Below are positions 57,361 through 64,000 of a DNA stretch of 64,000 nt, one piece after another. Position 1 is the stretch's first letter. The number at the start of each line of letters is the position of its first letter. A program made the translations under genes and the position numbers. The notes beneath the pieces were generated by a model. The model worked only from the letters and a program-made list of their open reading frames with translations, was not told the DNA's origin and searched no databases. Source of the DNA: a virus; IMG/VR virus record IMGVR_UViG_3300027867_000003, positions 1 through 64,000 of that record; one strand, written 5' to 3'.

Positions 57361-58327
57361 CCTCGGTCCCGACGCCCCAACAAAAGCCTCGTTCATCGAC
57401 TCTCTCGAAGCCTCCGCCAAAGTCAGTACCAACGGCAGCGGGATGACCATCTTCTCTGCTATGACCGTTCTCTGCGAAGAATTCGGCGTCTTGATTCCGA
57501 AATACGACGACAGTTTCCTCGCAACCCTCAGCAAACTCTATGACAACGGCCCCATTCACACAGAGCCTCGGCGATCCGTCAAAAGCTCCCGGATCGAGAA
57601 CCCCACAGTCAATATCCTCGCCGCCGCCACCCCAGCAGCGTTATCGACTTTTCCCGAGGCCGCCTGGGGTGAGGGATTCACCAGCCGCGTCGTCTTTGTC
57701 TACGGAACCACTCCCGAAGTATATCGCGACATGTTCGCCAAGAGACCCGAGTCCGACATAGAGAGCCTTCAGAAGGAACTCGATCGCCTCTTCAACGAAC
57801 TCCACGGTCCATTTGAATGGGAAGACGAGGCCCAAGACGCCATCAGACATTGGTTCAACGACGAGAAACTGGCCCCCACCCCAACCTATGGACGGTTGGT
57901 CAATTATCTTGGCCGCCGAAACGAACACACGATGAAGTTATCTATGATCTCCGCGGTCTCTGCGGGCAACGGCCTCACCGTGACATTGAGCGACTTTCTC
58001 CGAGGCCGCCAGTGGCTCCTAGACGCGGAGGAAATGATGCCGGATGTCTTTAGAGCGATGAAACAGAAATCAGATACTCAGCTCATTCAGGACATGCACC
58101 AAGCCATGTGGCAAGAATATGCCAAAATCGCCCGCGACAAACGAGTCGATATGGACGAATCCTGGATGTGGAACTATCTCCGAGAGAAAGTCACCAGTGA
58201 CAAAATCAAAACTATCATCACAGCCGCCGAGAAGTCCGGACTCATTCGCCCATCAGGACTTCTCCCCGGCAAATGGGCACCAGCACCTATTGACCTCGCA
58301 ACCGGCGGAACCAAAGAAAGAACCTAA
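57119..58327 (+). CDS. P-loop ATPase, DUF3987-like (possible replicative helicase)
   Basis: 402 aa. SDWIESFMDSTSSLRSPDSF at the start, Walker A VLAGGPASGKTN, then GPDAPTKASFIDSL, CEEFGVLI and the TPAALSTFPEAAWGEGFTSR block are typical of the phage DUF3987-like ATPases that stand in the place of primase-helicases. The first about 80 codons are AT-rich and come from the HNH element; the rest has phage codon use. It lies between polymerase and the zinc-finger primase-like gene. Confidence 0.75.
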   Translation: MSDWIESFMDSTSSLRSPDSFRLWTGISILASVLERRVWTETDIDKLHPNLYVVLAGGPASGKTNMIKRSRAMLAPIKGLFLGPDAPTKASFIDSLEASAKVSTNGSGMTIFSAMTVLCEEFGVLIPKYDDSFLATLSKLYDNGPIHTEPRRSVKSSRIENPTVNILAAATPAALSTFPEAAWGEGFTSRVVFVYGTTPEVYRDMFAKRPESDIESLQKELDRLFNELHGPFEWEDEAQDAIRHWFNDEKLAPTPTYGRLVNYLGRRNEHTMKLSMISAVSAGNGLTVTLSDFLRGRQWLLDAEEMMPDVFRAMKQKSDTQLIQDMHQAMWQEYAKIARDKRVDMDESWMWNYLREKVTSDKIKTIITAAEKSGLIRPSGLLPGKWAPAPIDLATGGTKERT

Positions 58328-58330
58328 GAA

Positions 58331-58504
58331 ATGACCGCACTTGTCGTTGGAATCGGCTTCTCAACCTTCGGTATAGGAGCCGAACTAATAGCCTTAGTAT
58401 TTATACTAAGGACAAGAAGATCAGATGATATAGCAGGGCTAACATTTGCAGCCATGCTTGGCTGTCTAATCGCCTTCATCGGTGCCACACTCATCATCGG
58501 CTAA
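58331..58504 (+). CDS. small membrane protein, 57 aa
   Basis: ATG 58331, TAA 58504. Two membrane helices (TALVVGIGFSTFGIGAELIA... and LTFAAMLGCLIAFIGATLII) around a basic turn RTRRSDD. Starts three bases after the ATPase stop. Function unknown. Confidence 0.6.
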   Translation: MTALVVGIGFSTFGIGAELIALVFILRTRRSDDIAGLTFAAMLGCLIAFIGATLIIG

Positions 58505-58520
58505 GAAAGGAACCTCATTG

Positions 58521-58829
58521 ATGCCTCGTTTAACCGACGCCGAAGCCCAGAGAATAAGAAACAAATACACAAAGATACCCGGAATCACCAACCTGCGTGA
58601 CAGGATATGGATCTTGGTCCATCCAAATGGTGCCGAAATCGCCTTCACGGACTATAATCAGGAAATAACAGGCCACACAGACAACGCCGAAGAATTCCCC
58701 GAACTGGGTGAATTCATTCACTATGGCGGCAATGCCTACTACGTTGTCGGTGAGGCAAATCGCCGGGGATTCTACGTCATCGACGGCGGGCCACACGAGC
58801 CAAAGAAAGGCCCTAAGAAATGTTACTAG
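58521..58829 (+). CDS. hypothetical protein, 102 aa
   Basis: From ATG 58521 with AAAGGAA upstream. Basic helix (RLTDAEAQRIRNKYTK), then a beta part (RIWILVHPNGAEIAFTDYNQ). Ends KKGPKK. Compact DNA-contacting protein is possible. No family recognised. Confidence 0.55.
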   Translation: MPRLTDAEAQRIRNKYTKIPGITNLRDRIWILVHPNGAEIAFTDYNQEITGHTDNAEEFPELGEFIHYGGNAYYVVGEANRRGFYVIDGGPHEPKKGPKKCY

Positions 58830-59059
58830 TCCGTAAGTTGAAAGAGTTTCGCAATTTGAACTTCAAATGCAACGTTTCGGGATGCAGCAACCCTGCCACG
58901 TTCCGCGGGACATATAAGACACAGTTACACAGCAACGGCCAAATCATAAGCGGCGAACAAGAGTACCAATACTGCACCGCCCACATACCCAAGAACCAAG
59001 AAGGAAGTCTTTGGAAAGAAATACGAGAAGAAATGTCTACCCTATCCAAAACCATTTAA
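58820..59059 (+). CDS. small zinc-binding-like protein, 79 aa
   Basis: NFKCNVSGCSNPATFRGTYK and YQYCTAHIPKNQ give C...C and C..H pairs for one zinc. Overlaps the previous gene by ten bases. AT-richer than the average. Function unknown. Confidence 0.55.
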   Translation: MLLVRKLKEFRNLNFKCNVSGCSNPATFRGTYKTQLHSNGQIISGEQEYQYCTAHIPKNQEGSLWKEIREEMSTLSKTI

Positions 59060-59077
59060 CGCAGAAGGCTACGCCTA

Positions 59078-59302
59078 ATGCCCGACTTCATCATTCACGT
59101 TCCCGACTGGATCTTCAAATCGTCCCTCCGAGCGCGGAATTGGCTCATCGAGTCATTCGACAGCGCGGTCGGCCGGGGCTCCATCGACATCAGGCCCCTA
59201 GACAAAACTCTGATCCAACATGCCATAGACGAGCTATCCCAATCAAACTACGCCACCAGCTGGGACGTAGCAAAGGACCTAAAGGAGGTATTTTCCAAAT
59301 GA
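59078..59302 (+). CDS. hypothetical protein, 74 aa
   Basis: FIIHVPDWIFKSSLRARNWL then helical with a charged end (WDVAKDLKEVFS). Its TGA overlaps an ATG of a nine-codon frame that precedes the primase-like gene. No family recognised. Confidence 0.52.
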   Translation: MPDFIIHVPDWIFKSSLRARNWLIESFDSAVGRGSIDIRPLDKTLIQHAIDELSQSNYATSWDVAKDLKEVFSK

Positions 59303-59390
59303 CCGCCGAATCCCCTGGCTATGATTGAAAATCTGCACCGCTGAACGTAGGTTCACTGAATTGATCTCGCAGGATTCCAGGGAAGGGAAA

Positions 59391-60224
59391 ATGACCGCTG
59401 TTGATAACAGAGCCAAACGGGCGAACGATGTCCAAAGGATCGTGGGCAGCCTTCCGCTATTAGTTGCGGTCGTCGAAAAGACCGTTAAACTAGACGCTCA
59501 CGGCTTCGGCATTTGCCCCTTTCATAAGGAAGACACGCCCAGCTTTCACGTCTTTCAAAGCAGTAGGTCCTCTCGTGCCAGATACTATTGCTTTGGATGC
59601 AACGCCAAGGGCGACATATTCGACTATATATCTCGTATTCATGGAATGGATTTCAATACAGCCCTGGTTAAATTGTCTAGTCCAAATGTCCTAGATCAGC
59701 TGCCGGTTATTTCTCCCTCCCTGGAACCTGCGAAATCCCAGCCCGATGAAACATTGAGAAGTCTCTTAGATATTTCAGTTGAAGAACTGACAGAGCCTGA
59801 GCCTAAGTTACCCGACGATTCAGCTAAAACAATATCTTGTGAATCTGATTGCCCAAGGTATGCAGAAATTCGAGAAGATTATGACCTCCTATTAGGAGAG
59901 TATCATTCTCTCAGAGCCAAATTGAATATAGGGGATTTTCAACCGTCTGTAGAAAAGACACCGGTTCATGTAGATCCGATTCGTGGCCTAGAATGGCAAA
60001 TAAGACTATTTATTCATAACTTGGAAAGCGAACAGGTTGAAACTAAGGTGAAGGAACATTACAACAAGATATATATTGAGGCTCTAAACATGGTCCTTAG
60101 TTGGATTCCAGGACAAATATATAATCAGTCAGAGAAGCGTAGTGAAAAGGACAATTCGACAGAAGTGCCAGAACCAAATTTGGAAAGTATTAGATTCACC
60201 TACGACATCAAGAAAGGCATCTAA
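59391..60224 (+). CDS. CHC2 zinc-finger primase-like protein
   Basis: 277 aa from ATG 59391 (GGAAGGGAAA just upstream). Residues about 35-85 form the DnaG-type CHC2 zinc finger: ICPFHKEDTPSF and YYCFGCNAKGDIFDYI. No TOPRIM catalytic domain follows; the rest is acidic and helical. AT-rich, so possibly acquired separately. It may recruit priming or bind template DNA for the neighbouring ATPase. Confidence 0.72.
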   Translation: MTAVDNRAKRANDVQRIVGSLPLLVAVVEKTVKLDAHGFGICPFHKEDTPSFHVFQSSRSSRARYYCFGCNAKGDIFDYISRIHGMDFNTALVKLSSPNVLDQLPVISPSLEPAKSQPDETLRSLLDISVEELTEPEPKLPDDSAKTISCESDCPRYAEIREDYDLLLGEYHSLRAKLNIGDFQPSVEKTPVHVDPIRGLEWQIRLFIHNLESEQVETKVKEHYNKIYIEALNMVLSWIPGQIYNQSEKRSEKDNSTEVPEPNLESIRFTYDIKKGI

Positions 60225-60228
60225 GATC

Positions 60229-61047
60229 GTGCCCACACTCATCCGAACCTCCATAAAAGACCCCTCGCTCGTTGCCCGGGTCTCCCAATTCCTCCAGGAC
60301 CTCGGTCTTCCGACCTGGATCACCGAATTGGGCGAGGGAAAGCGGCGTTTAGTCAGCCCCAAGGACCTAGAGGCCATCAGACGGCTCGCTGGGGAGGGCA
60401 GAACGACCCGCGAAATCGCCATCGAAATAGGATTCAAGGCCCCTACTGTCCGGGCCGCAATGATCCGACATAAGATCCCAGCTGGCGTCAGACCCGGAGG
60501 TAGGCCAAAATTCCCCGACAAAGAAATCGAAGCCGCATTAGCTGGGGTGAGGAGCCTAAAAGAAGCGACACGTCGAAGTGGAATTCCTCGGTCAACTTTG
60601 AGCCGCCGGCGCCAAGGAGAGTCAACCTATATTCCTAGAACCGCTATCGACCACCCCGCGGTTGAATCAATCCGAAATCACATAGCCCTAGGTAAAACGA
60701 TCTCTGAGACAGCAAACATCCTAGGCATGAAACGCTCAACTGTAGCTAGGATAATGTCGACTCGGGGAATTAAAAGCCTGAATAAACCCGGCGGCCGAGC
60801 GAGACCAACAGTAGCCGTTCCTCTGCCTAAGAAGTTGAGAACAGCGACTAAATCGAAGCCTCGTCGAACAACCAAGGTGATTCCGATGCCACCTAAGGTC
60901 ATTGATCTCGCTGATCGGGAGGCCCTGATTGCAGAGGCCGTTGCAGCTGGTCGTGTAACCCGAATAACCCCGGCTGAGACTGCCGACTACAACACCCTCG
61001 TGGCCCGGTCAAAGGGCCGTGGTTGGAAAAGCAAAGGAATCCGATGA
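60229..61047 (+). CDS. DNA-binding protein with three HTH units
   Basis: 272 aa from GTG 60229. After an N-terminal segment come three helix-turn-helix motifs: GRTTREIAIEIGFKAPTVRA, SLKEATRRSGIPRSTLSRR and GKTISETANILGMKRSTVAR, then a Lys/Arg/Pro linker and a short C-terminal domain (TPAETADYNTLVARSKGRGW). Probable transcription regulator, perhaps of the late arm. Confidence 0.7.
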   Translation: MPTLIRTSIKDPSLVARVSQFLQDLGLPTWITELGEGKRRLVSPKDLEAIRRLAGEGRTTREIAIEIGFKAPTVRAAMIRHKIPAGVRPGGRPKFPDKEIEAALAGVRSLKEATRRSGIPRSTLSRRRQGESTYIPRTAIDHPAVESIRNHIALGKTISETANILGMKRSTVARIMSTRGIKSLNKPGGRARPTVAVPLPKKLRTATKSKPRRTTKVIPMPPKVIDLADREALIAEAVAAGRVTRITPAETADYNTLVARSKGRGWKSKGIR

Positions 61048-61400
61048 TGCCCCTTGTAGAATTCCCTGAAGTCGATCCCATTCAATCTGAGATCACTGAG
61101 CCTGAGGTCCTAAGGGCGGCCCGCCAGAGACTTCGAGAACTAACCGCCAACGTCACTCTAGCTGATCTGAGTTCTATTGATGAGAATCTTCGAATCATCG
61201 CCTATCATCTTCGAAACGCAAGCCGAGAGCCGTGGAAACCCCCGGTTCAAAACAGTCCCCTGAAGTTCATACGGTGCAAAACCTGCGGCAAGGGTCCGAT
61301 GGACGCGCCGCTCTATAGAAATCGCCCCGACGCCAATGATTGGAGCTGTCCCGACCATCTTCCACCAGTCCCCGGATTTCGAATCGGTGACCCTCACTAG
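61044..61400 (+). CDS. hypothetical protein with C-terminal zinc site
   Basis: 118 aa from ATG 61044 overlapping the previous stop. Helical N-terminal half; C-terminal CKTCGKGPMDAPLYR then NDWSCPDH gives a C..C...C..H site. No family recognised. Confidence 0.55.
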   Translation: MMPLVEFPEVDPIQSEITEPEVLRAARQRLRELTANVTLADLSSIDENLRIIAYHLRNASREPWKPPVQNSPLKFIRCKTCGKGPMDAPLYRNRPDANDWSCPDHLPPVPGFRIGDPH

Positions 61401-61443
61401 CCCCGCAATCCAGAGTTCATCAAGCAATCGAAAGGAGATTAAG

Positions 61444-62058
61444 ATGCCAATGGACCACAATTCCGATTCCATCGACTCCATCGATGTCGGTCATGGAAAG
61501 ATCAGAATCGGTGCCGTGGTTACAATAGTCAACAGACCGGGGCGAAGATACATAGTTTCGTCAATAAATCCGACCTTGCTAACGGCGAACCTAAGTGACA
61601 ACGGCAATGGGTATTATGTCGCCGTTGGGACCTATGATCTAGAGAACCTGAGACCAATAGTAGAGGACCCAAGTATCCTTTGCCTCTGTTATGCGAATGG
61701 GTGCCCTCACAAAGATGAATGCAACGCTGCTGGCTGTTGCACTGAGGCCCGGCTGACCGGCCGCCCACCACCCCATATAGAGCACGCCCTAAAGCCGCCT
61801 AAATCAACTCGTCCGCCTTTAGTTACCGTCTCCGGCGATGGACAAAAGATCTTCCTATACGACCGAGAGTTATCTCCCGAGAGAGCTAAAGAATTGATAG
61901 AGGAATTAGAAACTGCAATGCAAAAAGCGCGCCGAAATAGTCGCTTGACCGAGTTAATGCAAAAGGCTGTTAGTGACTTCGAAACTCTGACACGGGAGCA
62001 GCAGGAGAAAATCCTAGAAACGCAGCGCCTGAGTTGGGCCAAACAGATGTTTGACTGA
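61444..62058 (+). CDS. hypothetical protein with SH3-like and Cys-rich parts
   Basis: 204 aa from ATG 61444 (AAAGGAG nine bases upstream). Residues 15-80 look like a small beta barrel (IRIGAVVTIVNRPGRRYIVS). Residues 90-110 are Cys-rich (CLCYANGCPHKDECNAAGCC). The C-terminus is a long helix. Function unknown. Confidence 0.55.
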   Translation: MPMDHNSDSIDSIDVGHGKIRIGAVVTIVNRPGRRYIVSSINPTLLTANLSDNGNGYYVAVGTYDLENLRPIVEDPSILCLCYANGCPHKDECNAAGCCTEARLTGRPPPHIEHALKPPKSTRPPLVTVSGDGQKIFLYDRELSPERAKELIEELETAMQKARRNSRLTELMQKAVSDFETLTREQQEKILETQRLSWAKQMFD

Positions 62059-62077
62059 GAGATGGAGGATCGTCGTC

Positions 62078-62407
62078 ATGGCAAAAATAATTACCGAAGC
62101 CCTAAAGTGCTGCATCTGCCTATCGACGTTCACTAGTATTCGAAGACCCAAGGATCGCCGACCTGTAACCTGCGGTACGCCCAATTGCGTCGCCTTGGCT
62201 CGTGGTCGGCACACCGTTGTCAATGACAGTGAATCTCAGTGGCGTGAATTAAGTTCATGGGGGAATATTGAATTTCCCTCCGATCCCGATCCTGGGGACG
62301 GAGGTCCATTGAATCTCCCCCTTCCAATCCATAGTTCCTTCCGATCTTTGACAGGGAACTCGAGTCAATTGGCCCTCCAATCCCCCTTAGCAGGAATAGA
62401 ACCATGA
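62078..62407 (+). CDS. hypothetical protein with N-terminal zinc site
   Basis: 109 aa from ATG 62078 (GGAGG nine bases upstream). LKCCICLSTFTSIRRPKDRR then TCGTPNC: two Cys pairs, a treble-clef-like zinc site. The C-terminal half is Pro/Ser-rich. No family recognised. Confidence 0.52.
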   Translation: MAKIITEALKCCICLSTFTSIRRPKDRRPVTCGTPNCVALARGRHTVVNDSESQWRELSSWGNIEFPSDPDPGDGGPLNLPLPIHSSFRSLTGNSSQLALQSPLAGIEP

Positions 62408-62721
62408 CAAAAGATGACGAAATTCGACTCGCCCAAGTGATCCGCGACAAGGGCTCGTTGAGCGAGGACGCCTTTGGCATAGCAGGAGAACTAGCCTTCG
62501 TCCTGAGGCTGCTGCGGGAGGCAACAGAGTGGCGCGACATTGCGACCCTCGACCATCTTTTTGATCTGGTATTGTTGTCCAACAACTTAGACTGTTGGAT
62601 CGGCTACCGAAGATTTGGAGAGGATAGCTGGGAATGGGGGACAAACGAGGAGGACATGTCAGACCTCGTGCCTACTAAATGGCTCCCCCTGCCCGCGCCC
62701 CCGAAGGCGCAAGGCCGATGA
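62404..62721 (+). CDS. DUF551-like protein
   Basis: 105 aa. Start overlaps previous stop (ATGA). Helical first part; C-terminus DCWIGYRRFGEDSWEWG then PTKWLPLPAPP, close to the DUF551 ending (THW.PLP.PP) common in phages. Marks the start of the GC-rich right end. Confidence 0.6.
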   Translation: MTKDDEIRLAQVIRDKGSLSEDAFGIAGELAFVLRLLREATEWRDIATLDHLFDLVLLSNNLDCWIGYRRFGEDSWEWGTNEEDMSDLVPTKWLPLPAPPKAQGR

Positions 62722-63350
62722 CCGAGGAAGAGGCGATCGAGCGGGCCGAATGGGTATGGGCCGAAGAAAGCTGCGTAAGACTCGGTGCTACGATTAAAAA
62801 CGGTTGCGTGCAAATCGACATTTGTGACGAGCACGGCAAGCCAATCGCATCTGCAACGGTCGCACCGTATCGGTGGCGACGCATCGCCGCCTACCTCGCC
62901 GCGATGGCCGAAGCGCCGCCGACTTCGTGGACGTGCTTCCATTGTGGTGAGACCTTCACGGATAGCTTGGCCGCACTGGAACATTTCGGGCCTAGTGGGA
63001 TGTCGGACGCGGCTTGTCAAATTGACATCAAAGCCTTCCGAGAAATGGAGGAATTTACCGCACGATGCCGTGCCGAGGACAGCGATACGGACCGTGCCAT
63101 GTACCGGATGCGGGCCGAGAACACCGTCGCATTACGCCGTGAGGAGGAAGCTGGTTACGCAAAAGGTCTGGCCGATGCCCGCAAAGAACTGGCCGAAGCA
63201 CCGCCGAGCGAGGCGGAGGTCGAGAGTGCGCTAGCGGCCTACTTTCCCAACCGAGGCAAGAATGGCTTTTCGCCAGCCGAGAAGGAACACATGCGCGCCG
63301 CCTTCATGGCTGCTCGCCGCGCCCGTTCGCAGGAGATGAAAGATGGCTGA
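62718..63350 (+). CDS. hypothetical protein with C2H2-like finger
   Basis: 210 aa from ATG 62718 overlapping the previous stop. SWTCFHCGETFTDSLAALEH is a C2H2-like zinc finger (about residues 72-95). The C-terminal half is helical and basic. GC-rich codon use differs from the bulk of the right arm, suggesting recent acquisition. Confidence 0.55.
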   Translation: MTEEEAIERAEWVWAEESCVRLGATIKNGCVQIDICDEHGKPIASATVAPYRWRRIAAYLAAMAEAPPTSWTCFHCGETFTDSLAALEHFGPSGMSDAACQIDIKAFREMEEFTARCRAEDSDTDRAMYRMRAENTVALRREEEAGYAKGLADARKELAEAPPSEAEVESALAAYFPNRGKNGFSPAEKEHMRAAFMAARRARSQEMKDG

Positions 63351-63513
63351 GCGCGATAGCATCGGCATCTGGCCGTGCCCGGCCTGTGGTGCCGCTAACC
63401 TCGCTGAAGGCTGGTACAAATGTCTTGAAGATACCGATCACGGTGATTGCGCGCATAACGTCTTAGAAACCCCCTGCCCGAATGACGACTTGTTCGACGG
63501 AGATGAAAGATGA
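63343..63513 (+). CDS. small Cys-rich protein, 56 aa
   Basis: ATG 63343, TGA 63513. IWPCPACGAANLAEGWYKC then later HGDCAHN: a small zinc-ribbon-like protein. Overlaps both neighbours by 4-8 bases. Confidence 0.58.
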   Translation: MAERDSIGIWPCPACGAANLAEGWYKCLEDTDHGDCAHNVLETPCPNDDLFDGDER

Positions 63514-63869
63514 CTGACGCCCCGATCGCCGAACAGAAGCTCTCTACACTTCGCAAGGCGCTCACATTGCTAACCTATCGAACCAATGCAGAAAAAGACC
63601 GTGATTGGGCACTCGCCGAACTCGCCGAACTCGCCGCCCTCGACGCTCCGCCGCAGCCCGACCTCGCGGAGATCGGCATGGAGGAACTACGAAAAGCGCA
63701 AACACCCTATCACGCTTCACGGGAAGCGATGCTCGCCGCCTACGCCGCGATGCTCAAGCGCGACCCGAAGGTGCGGGAGCTGATCGGGGCGGCACAGGAG
63801 TACGCCGATAAAGCTGTATCGACGGATCGCCTCCGCGCCGCCCTCGCAGCCTTGGAGAATGAACCATGA
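63510..63869 (+). CDS. hypothetical helical protein, 119 aa
   Basis: Ala/Leu/Glu-rich helices (KLSTLRKALTLLTYRTNAEK). GC-rich. Coupled to both neighbours by ATGA overlaps. No family recognised. Confidence 0.55.
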   Translation: MTDAPIAEQKLSTLRKALTLLTYRTNAEKDRDWALAELAELAALDAPPQPDLAEIGMEELRKAQTPYHASREAMLAAYAAMLKRDPKVRELIGAAQEYADKAVSTDRLRAALAALENEP

Positions 63870-64000
63870 CCGACCTCACCCCGGCCGAGATCATCGCGGC
63901 GATCTACCTAGCCGGCTTCCCGTTCCTCTGGGCGCTGCTGTTCCGACGACCGGCCTGCGCGCTGTTCCGCGCCTTCGGGCTGCTATTCGTGGCCGTCGTG
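63866..64000 (+). CDS. membrane protein, 5' part only
   Basis: Start ATG 63866 overlaps the previous stop; the window ends inside the gene. The visible 45 residues contain two hydrophobic stretches (IIAAIYLAGFPFLWALL and LFRAFGLLFVAVV). Could be a holin or other small membrane protein. Confidence 0.5.
   Translation, partial: MTDLTPAEIIAAIYLAGFPFLWALLFRRPACALFRAFGLLFVAVV

Noticed and set aside
1-64000. Prophage hallmarks such as integrase, attachment sites and a CI-like repressor
   Set aside because: None was recognised. The HTH and RHH-like proteins here lack repressor-type partners, so lifestyle cannot be decided from this window.

Overview
The window is a 64 kb piece of a double-stranded DNA phage genome. 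No tRNA, rRNA, CRISPR array, integrase or phage repressor was recognised. The head genes are of the P22 podovirus type (portal, scaffold, coat, gp4-like and gp10-like head-completion proteins), so a short-tailed virion is the best guess. The host is unknown. CobS/CobT-like proteins and several small protein families familiar from alphaproteobacterial phages make an alphaproteobacterium plausible, but this is inference.

Layout: two divergent arms meet at a gene-free control region (about 33.43-34.47 kb). The left arm is read on the minus strand. From the control region outward it holds a DNA-handling block (HTH protein, PD-(D/E)XK nuclease, a terminase-like ATPase with degenerate Walker motifs, an HslV-like Ntn-hydrolase), the intact large terminase, a string of tiny coupled genes, the portal gene interrupted by an intein, an ADP-ribosyltransferase-like protein, scaffold, coat, a repeat protein followed by a clear terminator, two glycosyltransferase-like proteins with a TylF-like methyltransferase, a cluster with many Sec-type signal peptides, two gp4-like paralogues, a gp10-like protein and fibre-like proteins. 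Ejection, tailspike and lysis genes were not identified.

The right arm is read on the plus strand and is packed with small overlapping genes. It carries a CobS/CobT-like AAA+/VWA pair, ParB-like and HIRAN proteins, a RecB/Cas4-like exonuclease, a Sak4-like recombinase with a probable ssDNA-binding partner, a ParB-DNA methyltransferase fusion, a C5-cytosine methyltransferase, a split UDG-exonuclease / family A DNA polymerase, a P-loop ATPase whose 5' end has been rebuilt by an HNH endonuclease element, a CHC2 zinc-finger primase-like protein and a triple-HTH regulator. The last 1.6 kb is GC-rich and looks like a separate module.

Main points of interest: (1) a short C-terminal peptide of the form AIDIDL / AIDIGDLF shared by about nine unrelated phage proteins and carried, with different codons, even by a homing endonuclease; (2) an HNH insertion that carries a recoded replacement of its target gene's 5' end; (3) a 52-residue two-helix membrane protein hidden in the +1 frame of the ParB-methyltransferase linker; (4) a cytosine methyltransferase gene with recognisable coding in two frames; (5) a TTGTATGCC element found upstream of genes in both arms and always oriented with transcription; (6) a run of secreted-looking proteins inside a virion gene cluster; (7) an intein in the portal protein; (8) an apparently catalytically dead terminase-like ATPase next to a free-standing nuclease.
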